Below are positions 28,298 to 39,206 of a stretch of 64,000 nucleotides of DNA, piece after piece. Within the stretch, counting starts at the first letter, position 1, and each line of letters opens with the position of its first letter. The position numbers and the translations under genes are program-made. The notes beneath the pieces are model-generated. The model searched no databases. It worked only from the letters and a program-made list of their open reading frames with translations, and was not told where the DNA came from. This DNA is from an uncultured Clostridia bacterium. GTDB lineage: Bacteria; Bacillota; Clostridia; Oscillospirales; Acutalibacteraceae. Where the stretch lies: the NCBI GenBank assembly GCA_946187325.1, contig CAMHQC010000002.1, positions 1 to 64,000 of the forward strand, read 5' to 3'.

Positions 28298-30667
28298 TTA
28301 TTTTCTTAAAGTTACACCGATATCGCCGAGTCTATTAATAATCTCGTCCATAGCTTCCTGTACCTCTGCCGAGGAGAGAGTTCTCTCGTTTGAGTAGAAT
28401 TCGAATCGGATTGTGATACTGTGGATAGTATCTGTATCGTAAGTATCTACAATTTTAATACCTCTTAAAATATCCTCTCTGATTCCTTTCCAGCAGTCCA
28501 TAAGGTTCGAGAAGAATGTTCCCGGTTTTAGCTCTACACTTAAATCGTAAGTAATCGGCGGATATTTTGAGGGCTCGTTGTACTGAATACTTGCGTTTTC
28601 GGATTTTGAGAATTTTTCTACGTCTATCTCAGTGTAAACAACGCTGCCTTTCTTGTCGATTTTCTTAGCAACAACGGGATGAACGATACCGATTTTACCG
28701 ATAACCTCGCCGTCGAGAATAATCTCGTTGAGGTTTACGGGATGTTCGTAGCTGTGTGTAGGCTCTACGCTCTTAAAGCTTAACGCCTTGTGCTTAATAT
28801 CGTCGGTTAAGGTCGCTAAAATATCTCTTAGCTTAAAGTATAAGGTCTTAATGTCCTCGGTCTTGCTGTAGAGAGTTACCGCGAGCATTTTCTTCTCAAC
28901 ACAAAGATTGTTCTCGTCTACGCCCTCGACAACTCGTCCGATTTCAAAAATACCGTAGCTTGACGAGTAGCCGATATTGCTCTTAACCTGGCACAGCTGA
29001 GTCGGTATAATTGAGCGTCTGATAGTTTCGATATTCGGGTTAGTCGCGTTAGCGAGCTTGATGTTTTCCTCTACGGGAATACCCAGCTCCTTCTGCTCGT
29101 CATAATAAGCCCAAACGTAAGAGTGAACCTCGTGAAGATTGTATTTTTTAACGAGTATATCCTTAATCTTTTCCTCGTCGCTCTTAACCTGATCCATTCT
29201 TACGGGGTAAAGGGGAGAGCGGGTTGTGTTTACATCAAAATTGTCGTAACCGTAAATACGTGTAATCTCCTCGATAATATCGGCTTTAATAGTAACGTCC
29301 TTAGTAGCTCTCCACGACGGAACGTCTACTGTGAATACATCGCCGTCCTGCTCGGCTTTAAAGCCTAAGGAGGTTAAAGTTTTAATAATACGGTCGTCTG
29401 ATATCTCGATTCCCGTGTATTTATCGACAAAAGCCTTGTCGAATGTGAGAGTTACTTTATCGTATTTATAAGCGTACTCGTCGGTAAGCGCGCTCACTAC
29501 CTCGATGTTGCTGTCGTATTCGGATAAAAGCCTTACGAAACGGGCGATAGCCGTAACAGTCATCTCGGGGTCTAAGGACTTCTCGTAGCGCATAGAAGCG
29601 TCGGTTCTGTGAGAAAGTCTTACTGTCGATTTACGGATAGAAGCCGCGTCGAATGTAGCCGACTCGAGCGTGAGGGTGGTAGTGTCTTTCACAATTTCGG
29701 AATCAAGTCCGCCCATTATACCCGCGATAGCGACAGGAGTATCGCCGTTACAAATCATAAGGGTATTTTCGTCAATATTTCTTTCTTCACCGTCTAAGGT
29801 TGTAAATTTAAAGGGCTTGTCGAATCTCTTGATTCTGATTTTTTCAACCTTTCTCGAATCGAAAGCGTGCATCGGCTGACCCATTTCGAGCATTAAGTAG
29901 TTGGTAAGGTCGGCGAGGAAGTTAATCGCTCTCATTCCGCAGTAATAAAGACGGATTCTCATATTTACGGGACTGGTGTTTCTCTGAATATTCTCTACCT
30001 GTAAGCCCGAGTATCTGTAACAAAGCGGATCCTCGATTTTTATATCAATCTTTTTAAGATCGTTGTATTTAGCTAAATCTACTATGTCGAGGGGTTTTAA
30101 CTCTCTGCCCGCTAAAGCAGCGAACTCTCTGGCGATACCGTAATGTCCCCATAAGTCAGGGCGGTTAGTAAGCGACTTGTTATCTACCTCGAAAACAATA
30201 TCGTCTATCTCGTAGATGTCCTTTAAGTCTGTGCCGTTTTTGACGTCGTCCGTTATTTCCATAATACCCGAGTTATCGTCGCTTATGCCGATTTCCGCCT
30301 CGGAACAGCACATACCGTTTGAGGTATAACCCGCGAGCTTTCTCGGAGAAATTTCAATCTCGCCGATTTTAGCGCCGAGCTTAGCGAAAGCTGTCTTTAG
30401 TCCCACTCTTACGTTAGGAGCTCCGCATACTACGTCTACTAATTCGTCCCCGCCGATATCAACCTTTAAAAGATGGAGCTTCTTGCTCTCGGGGTGATTC
30501 TCTACGGACTTAATCTCCGCGACAACTATTCCGCTTAAATCGGAACCTTTATAGAAAATCTCGTTTTCGACTTCCGCTGTGGATAAGGAGAATTTATTAA
30601 TAAGCTCTACTTTATCGAGACCGCTTAAATCAACGAAATCCGAAATCCAATTCATAGATAAAAACAT
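28298..30667 (-). CDS. pheT: phenylalanyl-tRNA synthetase beta subunit
   Basis: MFLSMNWISDFVDLS, tRNA-binding domain, B3/B4, anticodon-binding C-terminus. Confidence 0.96.
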   Translation of the reverse strand: MFLSMNWISDFVDLSGLDKVELINKFSLSTAEVENEIFYKGSDLSGIVVAEIKSVENHPESKKLHLLKVDIGGDELVDVVCGAPNVRVGLKTAFAKLGAKIGEIEISPRKLAGYTSNGMCCSEAEIGISDDNSGIMEITDDVKNGTDLKDIYEIDDIVFEVDNKSLTNRPDLWGHYGIAREFAALAGRELKPLDIVDLAKYNDLKKIDIKIEDPLCYRYSGLQVENIQRNTSPVNMRIRLYYCGMRAINFLADLTNYLMLEMGQPMHAFDSRKVEKIRIKRFDKPFKFTTLDGEERNIDENTLMICNGDTPVAIAGIMGGLDSEIVKDTTTLTLESATFDAASIRKSTVRLSHRTDASMRYEKSLDPEMTVTAIARFVRLLSEYDSNIEVVSALTDEYAYKYDKVTLTFDKAFVDKYTGIEISDDRIIKTLTSLGFKAEQDGDVFTVDVPSWRATKDVTIKADIIEEITRIYGYDNFDVNTTRSPLYPVRMDQVKSDEEKIKDILVKKYNLHEVHSYVWAYYDEQKELGIPVEENIKLANATNPNIETIRRSIIPTQLCQVKSNIGYSSSYGIFEIGRVVEGVDENNLCVEKKMLAVTLYSKTEDIKTLYFKLRDILATLTDDIKHKALSFKSVEPTHSYEHPVNLNEIILDGEVIGKIGIVHPVVAKKIDKKGSVVYTEIDVEKFSKSENASIQYNEPSKYPPITYDLSVELKPGTFFSNLMDCWKGIREDILRGIKIVDTYDTDTIHSITIRFEFYSNERTLSSAEVQEAMDEIINRLGDIGVTLRK

Positions 30668-30679
30668 ACTTAATCCTCC

Positions 30680-31732
30680 TTATTCGTCATCGGTAAACTG
30701 CGAGAGCGATTTTAAGCTGCCGCTGTTTAAATCTCTTATATCTTTAACGCCGTACTTCATCATTACCAGTCTTGTAAGTCCGAGTCCGAACGCGAAGCCT
30801 GTGTATTTTTCGGGGTCAACTCCGCCTTCTTTAAGTACCTCGGGGTGAATCATACCGCACGGGCATAGCTCAAGCCAACCGCTTCTGTTACAGCTCGGGC
30901 AACCTTCGCCGCCGCAGATAAGGCAGTTAATATCGAGCTCGAATCCGGGTTCGACGAAGGGGAAGAAGCCGGGGCGCAGTCTTACTTTAATGTCTTTTCG
31001 GAATACCTCGGAAAGCATTGTTTTCATAAAGTAGATAAGGTTAGAGATGCTTATGTCCTTATCAACCATAACGCCTTCCATCTGGAAGAATGTATTTTCA
31101 TGAGTAGCGTCGGTAGCCTCGTTTCTGAAACAACGTCCGGGGAAGATAGCCTTAATCGGAGTGCCGTTTTCAACAAGTCTTTTACCGTACTTCTTAATAA
31201 TAGCGTTCTGAGCGGCAGAGGTCTGTGATTTTAAAAGCTGACCATTCTCCAGGTAGTAAGTGTCCTGCATATCGCGCGCGGGGTGATGCTTCGGGATATT
31301 TAGCGACTCAAAGCACTCGTAGTCGGTTACAACCTCTGAATAATCCTCAACCGTAAAGCCCATAGACTTAAATATAGTTTCGCACTGTCTTTGCACTAAG
31401 GTTATCGGGTGATATGAGCCTCTTGCGAGGTTTGCCGGAGTAGTGATATCGAACTGAGGCATAGCTTTAATTTCAGCCTCAATTTCCTTTTCCTTAAGCT
31501 CCTTTGTCTTTTCCTCGATAGACTTAGCGACCTTGCCTTTAAGCTCGTTAACCCTTTTACCGAATTCCTTTCTTTCGTCATTCGAAAGGTCTTTCATACC
31601 CTTTAAAAGCCCCGTAACGCTGCCTTTTTTGCCGAGAAAAGCAACTCTCAGCTTGTCGAGGTCAACAAGGTTGGAAACTTCGGAAAGCTGTTGTTCAAGA
31701 TTTTGTTTAAGATTTGTAATCTTATCGTCCAT
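30680..31732 (-). CDS. pheS: phenylalanyl-tRNA synthetase alpha subunit
   Basis: HPARDMQDTYYL, FFQMEGVMVDKDIS, FAFGLGLTRLVMMKYGV. Confidence 0.96.
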   Translation of the reverse strand: MDDKITNLKQNLEQQLSEVSNLVDLDKLRVAFLGKKGSVTGLLKGMKDLSNDERKEFGKRVNELKGKVAKSIEEKTKELKEKEIEAEIKAMPQFDITTPANLARGSYHPITLVQRQCETIFKSMGFTVEDYSEVVTDYECFESLNIPKHHPARDMQDTYYLENGQLLKSQTSAAQNAIIKKYGKRLVENGTPIKAIFPGRCFRNEATDATHENTFFQMEGVMVDKDISISNLIYFMKTMLSEVFRKDIKVRLRPGFFPFVEPGFELDINCLICGGEGCPSCNRSGWLELCPCGMIHPEVLKEGGVDPEKYTGFAFGLGLTRLVMMKYGVKDIRDLNSGSLKSLSQFTDDE

Positions 31733-31769
31733 AATTACCTCCATATAATAAAATTATCGGCAGTATACG

Positions 31770-32022
31770 AAAAAAGCCCCTCTGATTTTTCAATCAAAGG
31801 GACGAATATAATCCGCGGTACCACCCTAGGTTTTTGCTGAATAGAGCAAACACTCTTTTGACCTGTAACGGTGTCAGCCGTTGAGACCTACTAAGGTTCA
31901 GCCTCACCACTCAGAAGGGAACTTCATTTCTTCCGCTAAGCCGCGCGCTTTCAGCCGTGACGCGCGTTCTCTTTACGAAGCTTTGAGGAAACTACTTCCT
32001 TCGTCGCCGTGTTATCTTCTCG
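31770..32022 (-). promoter_or_regulatory. T-box leader of pheST
   Basis: Minus strand AGGGTGGTACCGCGGATTATATTCGTCCCTTTGATTGAAAAATCAGAGGGGCTTTTTT; candidate specifier UUC at 31919-31921 in GAAATGAAGTTCCCTTCTGAG. Confidence 0.92.
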
Positions 32023-32136
32023 TATTTTACCATTTTAATCTGAATTATGCAATAGTTTATTGAAAAATTTTCAGTAATATGATACAATTGTTATCAGTTT
32101 TTTATATTTTCAGTTTTTCAAAAGGTGGATATGATA

Positions 32137-32688
32137 ATGAACGATATTTTTATAGAACAGCTCGTAAAGAAAAAGAGAACCATTAAGGACCGCGTAATTT
32201 TTATGGCGGTAATTCTTATGGTTATACTTATACCCGTAACTTTCGCGGCGTTGGCTCTAAAGCAGGTTATTATGGGGTACTTTTTCTGGATAGCGTTCTT
32301 TTTATTCTGTTTCGGTATATGGTTTATCTGGTTTACTCGTTCGCATCAGAACGTCGAGTTCGAGTATCAGGTTGTACAGGATACCTTAGTCGTAAGTAAA
32401 ATTATCGCTAAGCGTAAGCGAAAGGAGCTTATGAAGCTCGATGTCCGCACTATAGATAAGCTCGAAAAGGGCGATAATCCCGAGATTAAAAAGATGAGCT
32501 TTGTCAGGGTTTATGACGCTGCTGAACACAGCTTCGACGATAAAAACACTACCTACGCTGTTTATCAGCACGCCGCTTTGGGCAGATGCGCGCTCTTATT
32601 CAACCCTAACGAGAGAGTTTTAAACGGTATGAAGCCCTATCTTAAAAAGGATATTGTTCTTAAACTATTCTATAACCGAGGTAACTGA
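32137..32688 (+). CDS. conserved membrane protein of unknown function
   Basis: Two TM segments; stop overlaps the nnrD start. Confidence 0.6.
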   Translation: MNDIFIEQLVKKKRTIKDRVIFMAVILMVILIPVTFAALALKQVIMGYFFWIAFFLFCFGIWFIWFTRSHQNVEFEYQVVQDTLVVSKIIAKRKRKELMKLDVRTIDKLEKGDNPEIKKMSFVRVYDAAEHSFDDKNTTYAVYQHAALGRCALLFNPNERVLNGMKPYLKKDIVLKLFYNRGN

Positions 32689-33545
32689 TGTATCTTCCCA
32701 TAGATAAAAACTTAGTAAAGTCTACAGTAAAAAAACGTCCTGACGACAGCGACAAAACTACCGTCGGAAGCCTGCTCTCGATATGCGGCAGCTATGGTAT
32801 GGCGGGAGCGGCGATTATGTCGTCTAAAGCGGCGCTTCGTTCGGGAATAGGACTTCTTAAAATCGCCGCGGCTAAATCGGTTTATCCTATAATCGCTCAG
32901 GCTGTACCCGAGGCGGTGTTTTATCCGATAGACGATAACTTTATTTCTGATTTTGACTTTATTGAAAAATCGAAATATTGCGGAGCTGTTCTCACGGGAT
33001 GCGGACTTTCGGTAAATAATAACACAAGAGAACTTGTGAATAATATAATTAAGTTCAGCGAAATTCCAATTATCCTCGACGCCGACGCGCTCAATATTGT
33101 GTCGGAAAATCCGTCCGTACTAAGCGAGAGCGATGTTGTTAAGATATTAACCCCTCACGACAGGGAGTTCTCACGACTGATTCGCAAGGATATTGCCGAG
33201 GTTAAGGATAATAGAGAAGAGCTTGCGGTTAAATTTGCCGAAAAGTATAACGTGATTCTCGTGTTAAAAGGTCATAAAACCTTAGTCGTAAACCCGCAGG
33301 GAGAAATTTACTATAACGAAGAACTCGGTAACGCGGGTATGGCTTCGGGCGGCAGCGGCGATGTACTGGCGGGAATTATTGGTTCGCTTATCGCTCAGGG
33401 ATTTGAGCCGTTTAAATCCACGGCGAGCGCGGTCTATCTGCACGCTCTCTCGGGTGATTTTGCTAAGGAGAAATTCGGGGAGATTTCTATGCTCCCGACC
33501 GATATTATTGACTGTATTCCCGAGGCGTTTAAAAGCTTAGGGTAA
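32688..33545 (+). CDS. nnrD: ADP/ATP-dependent NAD(P)H-hydrate dehydratase
   Basis: GSYGMAGAAIMSSKAALRSGIGLL, VLKGHKTLVV, NAGMASGGSGDVLAGIIGSLIAQG. Stop codon lies inside the MITE. Confidence 0.9.
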   Translation: MYLPIDKNLVKSTVKKRPDDSDKTTVGSLLSICGSYGMAGAAIMSSKAALRSGIGLLKIAAAKSVYPIIAQAVPEAVFYPIDDNFISDFDFIEKSKYCGAVLTGCGLSVNNNTRELVNNIIKFSEIPIILDADALNIVSENPSVLSESDVVKILTPHDREFSRLIRKDIAEVKDNREELAVKFAEKYNVILVLKGHKTLVVNPQGEIYYNEELGNAGMASGGSGDVLAGIIGSLIAQGFEPFKSTASAVYLHALSGDFAKEKFGEISMLPTDIIDCIPEAFKSLG

Positions 33546-33715
33546 CAGAAGTAATCTGAACCTCGGCAAAACTCCTTTGGACTTTAAACGGTTGAAATTT
33601 TAGGCGATTTGCGGTGCGGAGAATGTTAGCAGGCTGGCGCCTGCTGACGTTCGACAAGCCGTAAAGAGTCAAAATTACTCCGTTTAAAGCGTGGTTCGGA
33701 TTGCTTCTGTTACCC
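33540..33715. mobile_element. MITE, short copy (176 bp), TA-flanked
   Basis: Termini GGGTAACAGAAGTAATCTGAACC / GGTTCGGATTGCTTCTGTTACCC, flanked by TA; matches 45445-45719 minus 99 bp. Confidence 0.85.
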
Positions 33716-33765
33716 TAGGTTATAGTTGAAAATTTTATATCATATAATTCAGCAGAGGTGAGGTT

Positions 33766-34263
33766 ATGAAAAAATTCCCCCTGCTGTTTTTTTGTTTAAT
33801 TTTAGCTTTAAGCGGATGCACGGCTCCGAGCGCTCCTATCGACAGCTTTAAGGCGAAGTTTAAAGCGGTGTCTAACGGCGTTACCTTAAAGGGTAAGATT
33901 TATTCGAGCTCAAATAACGCGGTAACTATAAATCTGTCTTATCCCGACGCTTTGAGCGGATATGTTTACAGCTTTAAAAACAACAAGCTCAATTTATCGT
34001 ATAACAATCTTTATTTAAAATCCGAGAGCGAGTATCTTCCCGAGGACGACTTTTCGAGAACTGTTTATAACGTCCTGCGAAGCCTGAAAAAAGGGGATAA
34101 TATTAAGGTTGATAAGAGTTATAATTCTTTAACAGAATTTAGAGGCGACTGCGAGAGCGGAAAGTTTACGCTCGCTTGCGATAGTATCGGTAAAATAAAA
34201 GAAATTTCTTTAAAAGAAAATAACTTTAATATAAAATTTAGTTCAATCAGTCTTATAAATTAA
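33766..34263 (+). CDS. small putative lipoprotein
   Basis: LILALSGCTAPSAP lipobox. Confidence 0.7.
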   Translation: MKKFPLLFFCLILALSGCTAPSAPIDSFKAKFKAVSNGVTLKGKIYSSSNNAVTINLSYPDALSGYVYSFKNNKLNLSYNNLYLKSESEYLPEDDFSRTVYNVLRSLKKGDNIKVDKSYNSLTEFRGDCESGKFTLACDSIGKIKEISLKENNFNIKFSSISLIN

Positions 34264-34357
34264 TCTCACCATACTCACGGTTAAAAATATTATATTAACG
34301 GTATAAAAATTTCCAAAGCGGTAAAAATATTTACAGAATGAATTTGGAGGTAAAACC

Positions 34358-34702
34358 GTGAGTATAAAACGAGGAGATATTTTTTACGCGGATCTTTCGC
34401 CTGTAATCGGTTCCGAGCAGGGCGGAGTACGACCCGTTTTAATAGTTCAGAATAATATAGGTAATAAATACAGCCCTACCGTAATCGCCGCCGCGATTAC
34501 AAGCCAGCAGTCCAAGGCGAAATTACCTACCCATATTCCGATTGTAGCCGATAACTGCGGACTGTCTAAAGACAGCGTTGTGCTTTTGGAACAGATTAGA
34601 ACGATAGATAAACAACGTTTAAAAGAGCGTATGGGAGCGGTTGACCAGAGGTCTATGAACCGAGTTGATAACGCCATCTCAATCTCTTTCGGATTACAGT
34701 AA
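34358..34702 (+). CDS. MazF/PemK (EndoA)-family endoribonuclease
   Basis: [48 protein letters not shown]. Confidence 0.93.
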   Translation: MSIKRGDIFYADLSPVIGSEQGGVRPVLIVQNNIGNKYSPTVIAAAITSQQSKAKLPTHIPIVADNCGLSKDSVVLLEQIRTIDKQRLKERMGAVDQRSMNRVDNAISISFGLQ

Positions 34703-34738
34703 TTACATACCCGGCAAGTTCGGGTATTTCAGCTTGTC

Positions 34739-34994
34739 GAAAAACTATGTTTGAGAAGGCGACATTGCCCTCTCCTTGAGGAGAGGGTGTCACGCTACTG
34801 CGTGACGGGTGAGGTGTAGGGAACTTGTCAAAATCTTTGATTTTGGCAACAAGTTGCCGTTATTATTGACTTTTTACGTCATTTCGTTACCCAAAACAAG
34901 TTTTGGACGAAATGCTACACCTCATCAGTCACCTTCGGTGACAGCTTCTCCTCAAGGAGAAGCCGAGTCAAAAAAGAACTTTTTCTACAGTCAG
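34739..34994. repeat. REPIN-like element, full copy
   Basis: Inverted arms 34763-34817 and 34914-34966, each with CTTGAGGAG and GTCAC..GTGAC hairpins; flanked by 25-bp direct repeats of a terminator (34705-34729 / 34995-35019, 1 mismatch). Confidence 0.75.
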
Positions 34995-35052
34995 ACATAC
35001 CCGACAAGTTCGGGTATTTTTCTTTTTACGAATAAAATCAAGGAAGTTTAAT

Positions 35053-36621
35053 ATGTCGGATAAAAAAACCACTTTATTTATAAACAAATTATTTTCGCTG
35101 AGCTTCATAATAACATTTTCGCTATTGCTGATACTTATTTTAAGCAAAGGCTATGTTAACGAGCGCGATTCCAATACCTATAACTGCACCTTAAATGAGC
35201 GTTTCTGTATTATACTCGCCTTTATTATTTTCACCGCTTCGTCTTTTGTGGTATATTTCAGCGTTAACCGCACGATTAACCGTTTTTCTCTTTTAAGACG
35301 GATAGATAAAAAGCTGTATTTTCCGCTGTTTATACTTACCGCCTGCGGTTTTATGTTTGTATTTCAGCTTGCCGCGGGATATCTTTTGGCGTGCAAGCCT
35401 GTAACAGATGTTAGTATAATTGATATGTACTCGGCGGATTTCGCGAAACACGGTAATTATAACCTCGTTAAATCAGGCTTTATGGACTACTATCTAGTTA
35501 AGTATCAAAATAACTTTCTTCTGCTGTTTATCTTATCGGCTCTGTATAGGCTCAGTTATCTTATTAACGGTTATATTCCGATTTATCTGCCGATTTTTAT
35601 AAACGCCCTCGCCATAAATATTTCGGTCATACTTACCGTATTTCTTATCGGAAAGCTTTTCGGTTGCCGCAAGGCTGTATTTACATTACTGCTGTGTTTG
35701 ATCTTCGCGCCGTTTTATACCTATGCGTCTTTTTACTATACCGACTCGCTGTCTATGCCGTTTTTAATCGGCTCGGTTTATCTGTTCGTATACGCCTTTA
35801 ACGAAAAGAATCTTATTAAAAAGATATCTTTGTTGTGCCTTTGCGGAGGACTATTATTCTTTTCGTTTAAGCTAAAGGGGAGTATCGCTGTACTGATAGC
35901 AGGAATACTCGTGTATTTGTTCGCTAAACTCAGCTTTAAACGCGCGGTTGTAATAGTATCCGCTGTACTGCTTGGTATTGGTTTAACCTCATATTTTTAC
36001 AGCTCTAAACTCAGCGGGAGTAATATAGTAACCCCCGAGCTTTCCGAAAGATACGAGTATCCGTACACTCACTGGGTAATGCTCGGGCTTAAAGGCTACG
36101 GTCATTATAACCACGCCGACAGCGAGTTTACTCACTCATTTTCTAATAAAGAATTAAAAAAGACCGCGAATGTGGAAATGATAAAACGCCGTATCGGTAA
36201 ATACGGCGTAAAGGGTATGGTTAAACATTTTGTTAAAAAAGCTGTGTGGACTTGGGAGGACGGAACTTATTATATATCCCACCATATCTCGAATCCTATC
36301 CATAAAAACAAACTCCATAACTACGTGCTCCAAAACGGAAGCAAGCATTTTATCTTCTACGAGTACAGCTGCGCTTTTCAGCTATTTATCATACTGATGA
36401 TGATAATTTCCGCGGTTAAGTCGTTTAAAAATCCCGAGCTGAATTTCTGCTCGCTTATACGGCTTATTATCTTCGGAGCGTTTATATTCTTTCTTATTTG
36501 GGAAACACGCTCGCGTTATCTCTATAATTTTACGCCGTTGTTTTTGATACTGGCTGTAGACGGACTTTTCAGCGCGGGAGGATTCTTGCGGCAAAAAAGC
36601 CGACTGTTAAGCCGGCTTTAA
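35053..36621 (+). CDS. multi-TM GT-C-like glycosyltransferase
   Basis: About a dozen hydrophobic segments, polyprenyl-sugar mannosyltransferase-like layout; family assignment is inference. Confidence 0.6.
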   Translation: MSDKKTTLFINKLFSLSFIITFSLLLILILSKGYVNERDSNTYNCTLNERFCIILAFIIFTASSFVVYFSVNRTINRFSLLRRIDKKLYFPLFILTACGFMFVFQLAAGYLLACKPVTDVSIIDMYSADFAKHGNYNLVKSGFMDYYLVKYQNNFLLLFILSALYRLSYLINGYIPIYLPIFINALAINISVILTVFLIGKLFGCRKAVFTLLLCLIFAPFYTYASFYYTDSLSMPFLIGSVYLFVYAFNEKNLIKKISLLCLCGGLLFFSFKLKGSIAVLIAGILVYLFAKLSFKRAVVIVSAVLLGIGLTSYFYSSKLSGSNIVTPELSERYEYPYTHWVMLGLKGYGHYNHADSEFTHSFSNKELKKTANVEMIKRRIGKYGVKGMVKHFVKKAVWTWEDGTYYISHHISNPIHKNKLHNYVLQNGSKHFIFYEYSCAFQLFIILMMIISAVKSFKNPELNFCSLIRLIIFGAFIFFLIWETRSRYLYNFTPLFLILAVDGLFSAGGFLRQKSRLLSRL

Positions 36622-36624
36622 TCT

Positions 36625-37803
36625 TTATTTTACAGCGTTTATAAGCTGTTCTGTTTTATCTGTTTTTTCCCAGCTTACGCCGACATCCTCTCTGCCCATA
36701 TGTCCGTAAGCGGCTACGGGGAGGTATGTTGTGTTTGTGAGGTCAAGCTCTCTTATAATAGACTGCGGACGACAGTCAAAAACTTCCTCGACAGCCTTCG
36801 AAAGCTTCTCGTCGCTTACCTTACCTGTGCCGAATGTATCTACCATAATCGAAACAGGCTTTGCCACTCCGATAGCGTACGCGAGCTGTACCTCGCACTT
36901 ATCGGCGAGCTTAGCCGCTACAATATTTTTGGCGATATATCTCGCGTAATAAGCTCCGCTTCGGTCAACCTTAGTCGGATCCTTACCGCTGAAAGCTCCG
37001 CCGCCGTGGCGCGAGAATCCGCCGTAGGTATCTACGATAATCTTTCTGCCGGTAAGTCCCGCGTCGCCGACAGGACCGCCGATAACGAATCTGCCTGTGG
37101 GGTTGATAAATGTTTTAGTGTCCTTGTAAAACTCTTTCGGGATAATCGGCTCGATTACGTGCTTGAGTATATCCTCTCTTATTTCTGTTAAAGAAATATC
37201 CTCGCTGTGCTGAGTGGAAACTACCACGGTGTCAACCCTAACAGCCTTGCCGTCTATGTACTCTACAGTAACCTGAGTTTTTCCGTCGGGGCGGAGATAG
37301 GGGAGCGTGCCGTCTTTTCTAACCTTGGTAAGCTGTTTTGAAAGCTTATGAGCGAGTGAAATCGGAAGCGGCATAAGCTCCTCGGTTTCGTTGCAGGCGT
37401 AGCCGAACATCATACCCTGGTCGCCTGCGCCGATTTGGTTATCGTCGGATTTTTCGCCGTTTTTAAGCTCAAAGCTCTCGTTAACGCCCATAGCGATGTC
37501 GGCGCTCTGAGCGTCGATAGATGTAAGCACCGCGCAGGTATTTCCGTTAAATCCGCATTCGGGGTTGTCGTAACCGATATCGTTAATTACCTTTCTCGCG
37601 ATAGCGGGAATATCAACGTAGCAGTCGGTCGAAATCTCGCCCATAACGTGAACCATACCCGTTGTGGCGGTGGTTTCGCAAGCTACGTGAGCGTTTTTAT
37701 CCTGTTTCAATATTGCGTCGAGTACGGCGTCGGAAATCTGGTCGCAGACTTTATCGGGATGTCCCTCCGTTACCGACTCTGATGTAAATAATACTTTTGA
37801 CAT
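36625..37803 (-). CDS. metK: S-adenosylmethionine synthetase
   Basis: [60 protein letters not shown]. Confidence 0.97.
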   Translation of the reverse strand: MSKVLFTSESVTEGHPDKVCDQISDAVLDAILKQDKNAHVACETTATTGMVHVMGEISTDCYVDIPAIARKVINDIGYDNPECGFNGNTCAVLTSIDAQSADIAMGVNESFELKNGEKSDDNQIGAGDQGMMFGYACNETEELMPLPISLAHKLSKQLTKVRKDGTLPYLRPDGKTQVTVEYIDGKAVRVDTVVVSTQHSEDISLTEIREDILKHVIEPIIPKEFYKDTKTFINPTGRFVIGGPVGDAGLTGRKIIVDTYGGFSRHGGGAFSGKDPTKVDRSGAYYARYIAKNIVAAKLADKCEVQLAYAIGVAKPVSIMVDTFGTGKVSDEKLSKAVEEVFDCRPQSIIRELDLTNTTYLPVAAYGHMGREDVGVSWEKTDKTEQLINAVK

Positions 37804-37823
37804 AGTTATCTCATAACCTTCCT

Positions 37824-39020
37824 TTAAATCTTAACTTTTAATTCCGTTTTAGAATTATTATTTAATAAAACCTCTTTAACCAGTACATACGTTAGGTAGA
37901 AATATATTCCGATATATACTATAGCCGCGTGCTGATTTGATACTACGTCATATTTGAAAAGGTACGAAGCGTAGCCTCTTAAACTGATAAGGTTACACAG
38001 TATCGCGGGGATGATATTCTTTCTGTAGCATACGGCGTAAACTATAAGCAGTATGTCGAGGAGATAGCTGTATCTCTCGTGCATTGACGACAGGAACATA
38101 ACGCACGTAAATACCGTCCATATCGCCGTCATTAAGAATTTTTTTCTGTCCTTTAAATCTACCTTTTTAAAGATAAACATTCCGAGCATAAACCCGATAA
38201 CCGCTATCGTAAACAGTATCGAGAACAGCTTAAACATATAGTAATAGTTAGCGTCCGAGCCGTTACAGATAAGCGCGTATAAGTTAGGGCAGTTCATCTG
38301 AATAAGCTTACCGTAATCTGTTTGAGCCGCGTAGATTGTAAAAATATCAATTATATTTCTTCCCAATAATACCGCGGGTAAGCACAGCGCGAAATCTACC
38401 GCGGGTATAATTAAAAAGTGGAAAATAGATAACTTTCTGTTTAGTATATAGTAGAACAGAAATACGGGTAGAATGAATACCATCTGAAGCTTAAACGCGA
38501 ACGAAATACCGAGCATAATAAAGCTCAAAGCGGTTTTGTCTTTAAATATAAAGTAAATCGCCAGGATAATAAAGGCTACGTAAATCGAGTCGCATTGCCC
38601 CCAGAACGATGAGTTTAACAGTACCGTCATCGAGAATATCGTAAGCGAATATCCGACAAGCCCCGCAACCTTGGATTTAGTGATTTCGACTATAAGCTTC
38701 ATAACCGCGCCGGCCAAAACGAAGTCAAATACTATTGATAAAGACTTATAGGCGATAAGCGAATCCCACGGGAACAGCGTCATAATAAACGTGATAATCT
38801 GGTAGGGTATATTATAGTTGCCGACTTGCCTTGAAAGACCGCCTATACCCGAGGACTTTATAACTTGCCACCAGGGCTTTAAGAAGCTCTGGTAATCTCC
38901 GCTCTCAAATCCTATACCGCAAAAGTGAATCGCGATCGCGAGTATTGTTACGGTGAAAAATATGACCGTTAGAATATGATTTTTCAAAAAGTCAAAAAAC
39001 TTTTTTTCGGTTTTAGTCAT
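37824..39020 (-). CDS. multi-TM GT-C/GT87-like mannosyltransferase
   Basis: Multiple hydrophobic segments; [20 protein letters not shown]. Confidence 0.65.
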   Translation of the reverse strand: MTKTEKKFFDFLKNHILTVIFFTVTILAIAIHFCGIGFESGDYQSFLKPWWQVIKSSGIGGLSRQVGNYNIPYQIITFIMTLFPWDSLIAYKSLSIVFDFVLAGAVMKLIVEITKSKVAGLVGYSLTIFSMTVLLNSSFWGQCDSIYVAFIILAIYFIFKDKTALSFIMLGISFAFKLQMVFILPVFLFYYILNRKLSIFHFLIIPAVDFALCLPAVLLGRNIIDIFTIYAAQTDYGKLIQMNCPNLYALICNGSDANYYYMFKLFSILFTIAVIGFMLGMFIFKKVDLKDRKKFLMTAIWTVFTCVMFLSSMHERYSYLLDILLIVYAVCYRKNIIPAILCNLISLRGYASYLFKYDVVSNQHAAIVYIGIYFYLTYVLVKEVLLNNNSKTELKVKI

Positions 39021-39206
39021 TTCAGACCTCCATTATATTTATAAAGCTAAATAATAGTATATTTTTTTTGATATAAAATGTCAAGTTTACAACATATTTG
39101 CGACGGAGTTTTTATAATTATTTGGTGAAAAAATCAATTGATTTATACCACTCTAAGTGGTAAAATTTCATTGTAAGAAATAAAAATATTTTTTATGGAG
39201 GAAATT

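Noticed and set aside
34809-35051. 80-aa ORF containing SPQGEAES
   Set aside because: Translation of the REPIN-like repeat, not a gene.
37804-37823. Possible SAM riboswitch for metK
   Set aside because: Only about 20 bp separate metK from the upstream gene; no riboswitch fits.
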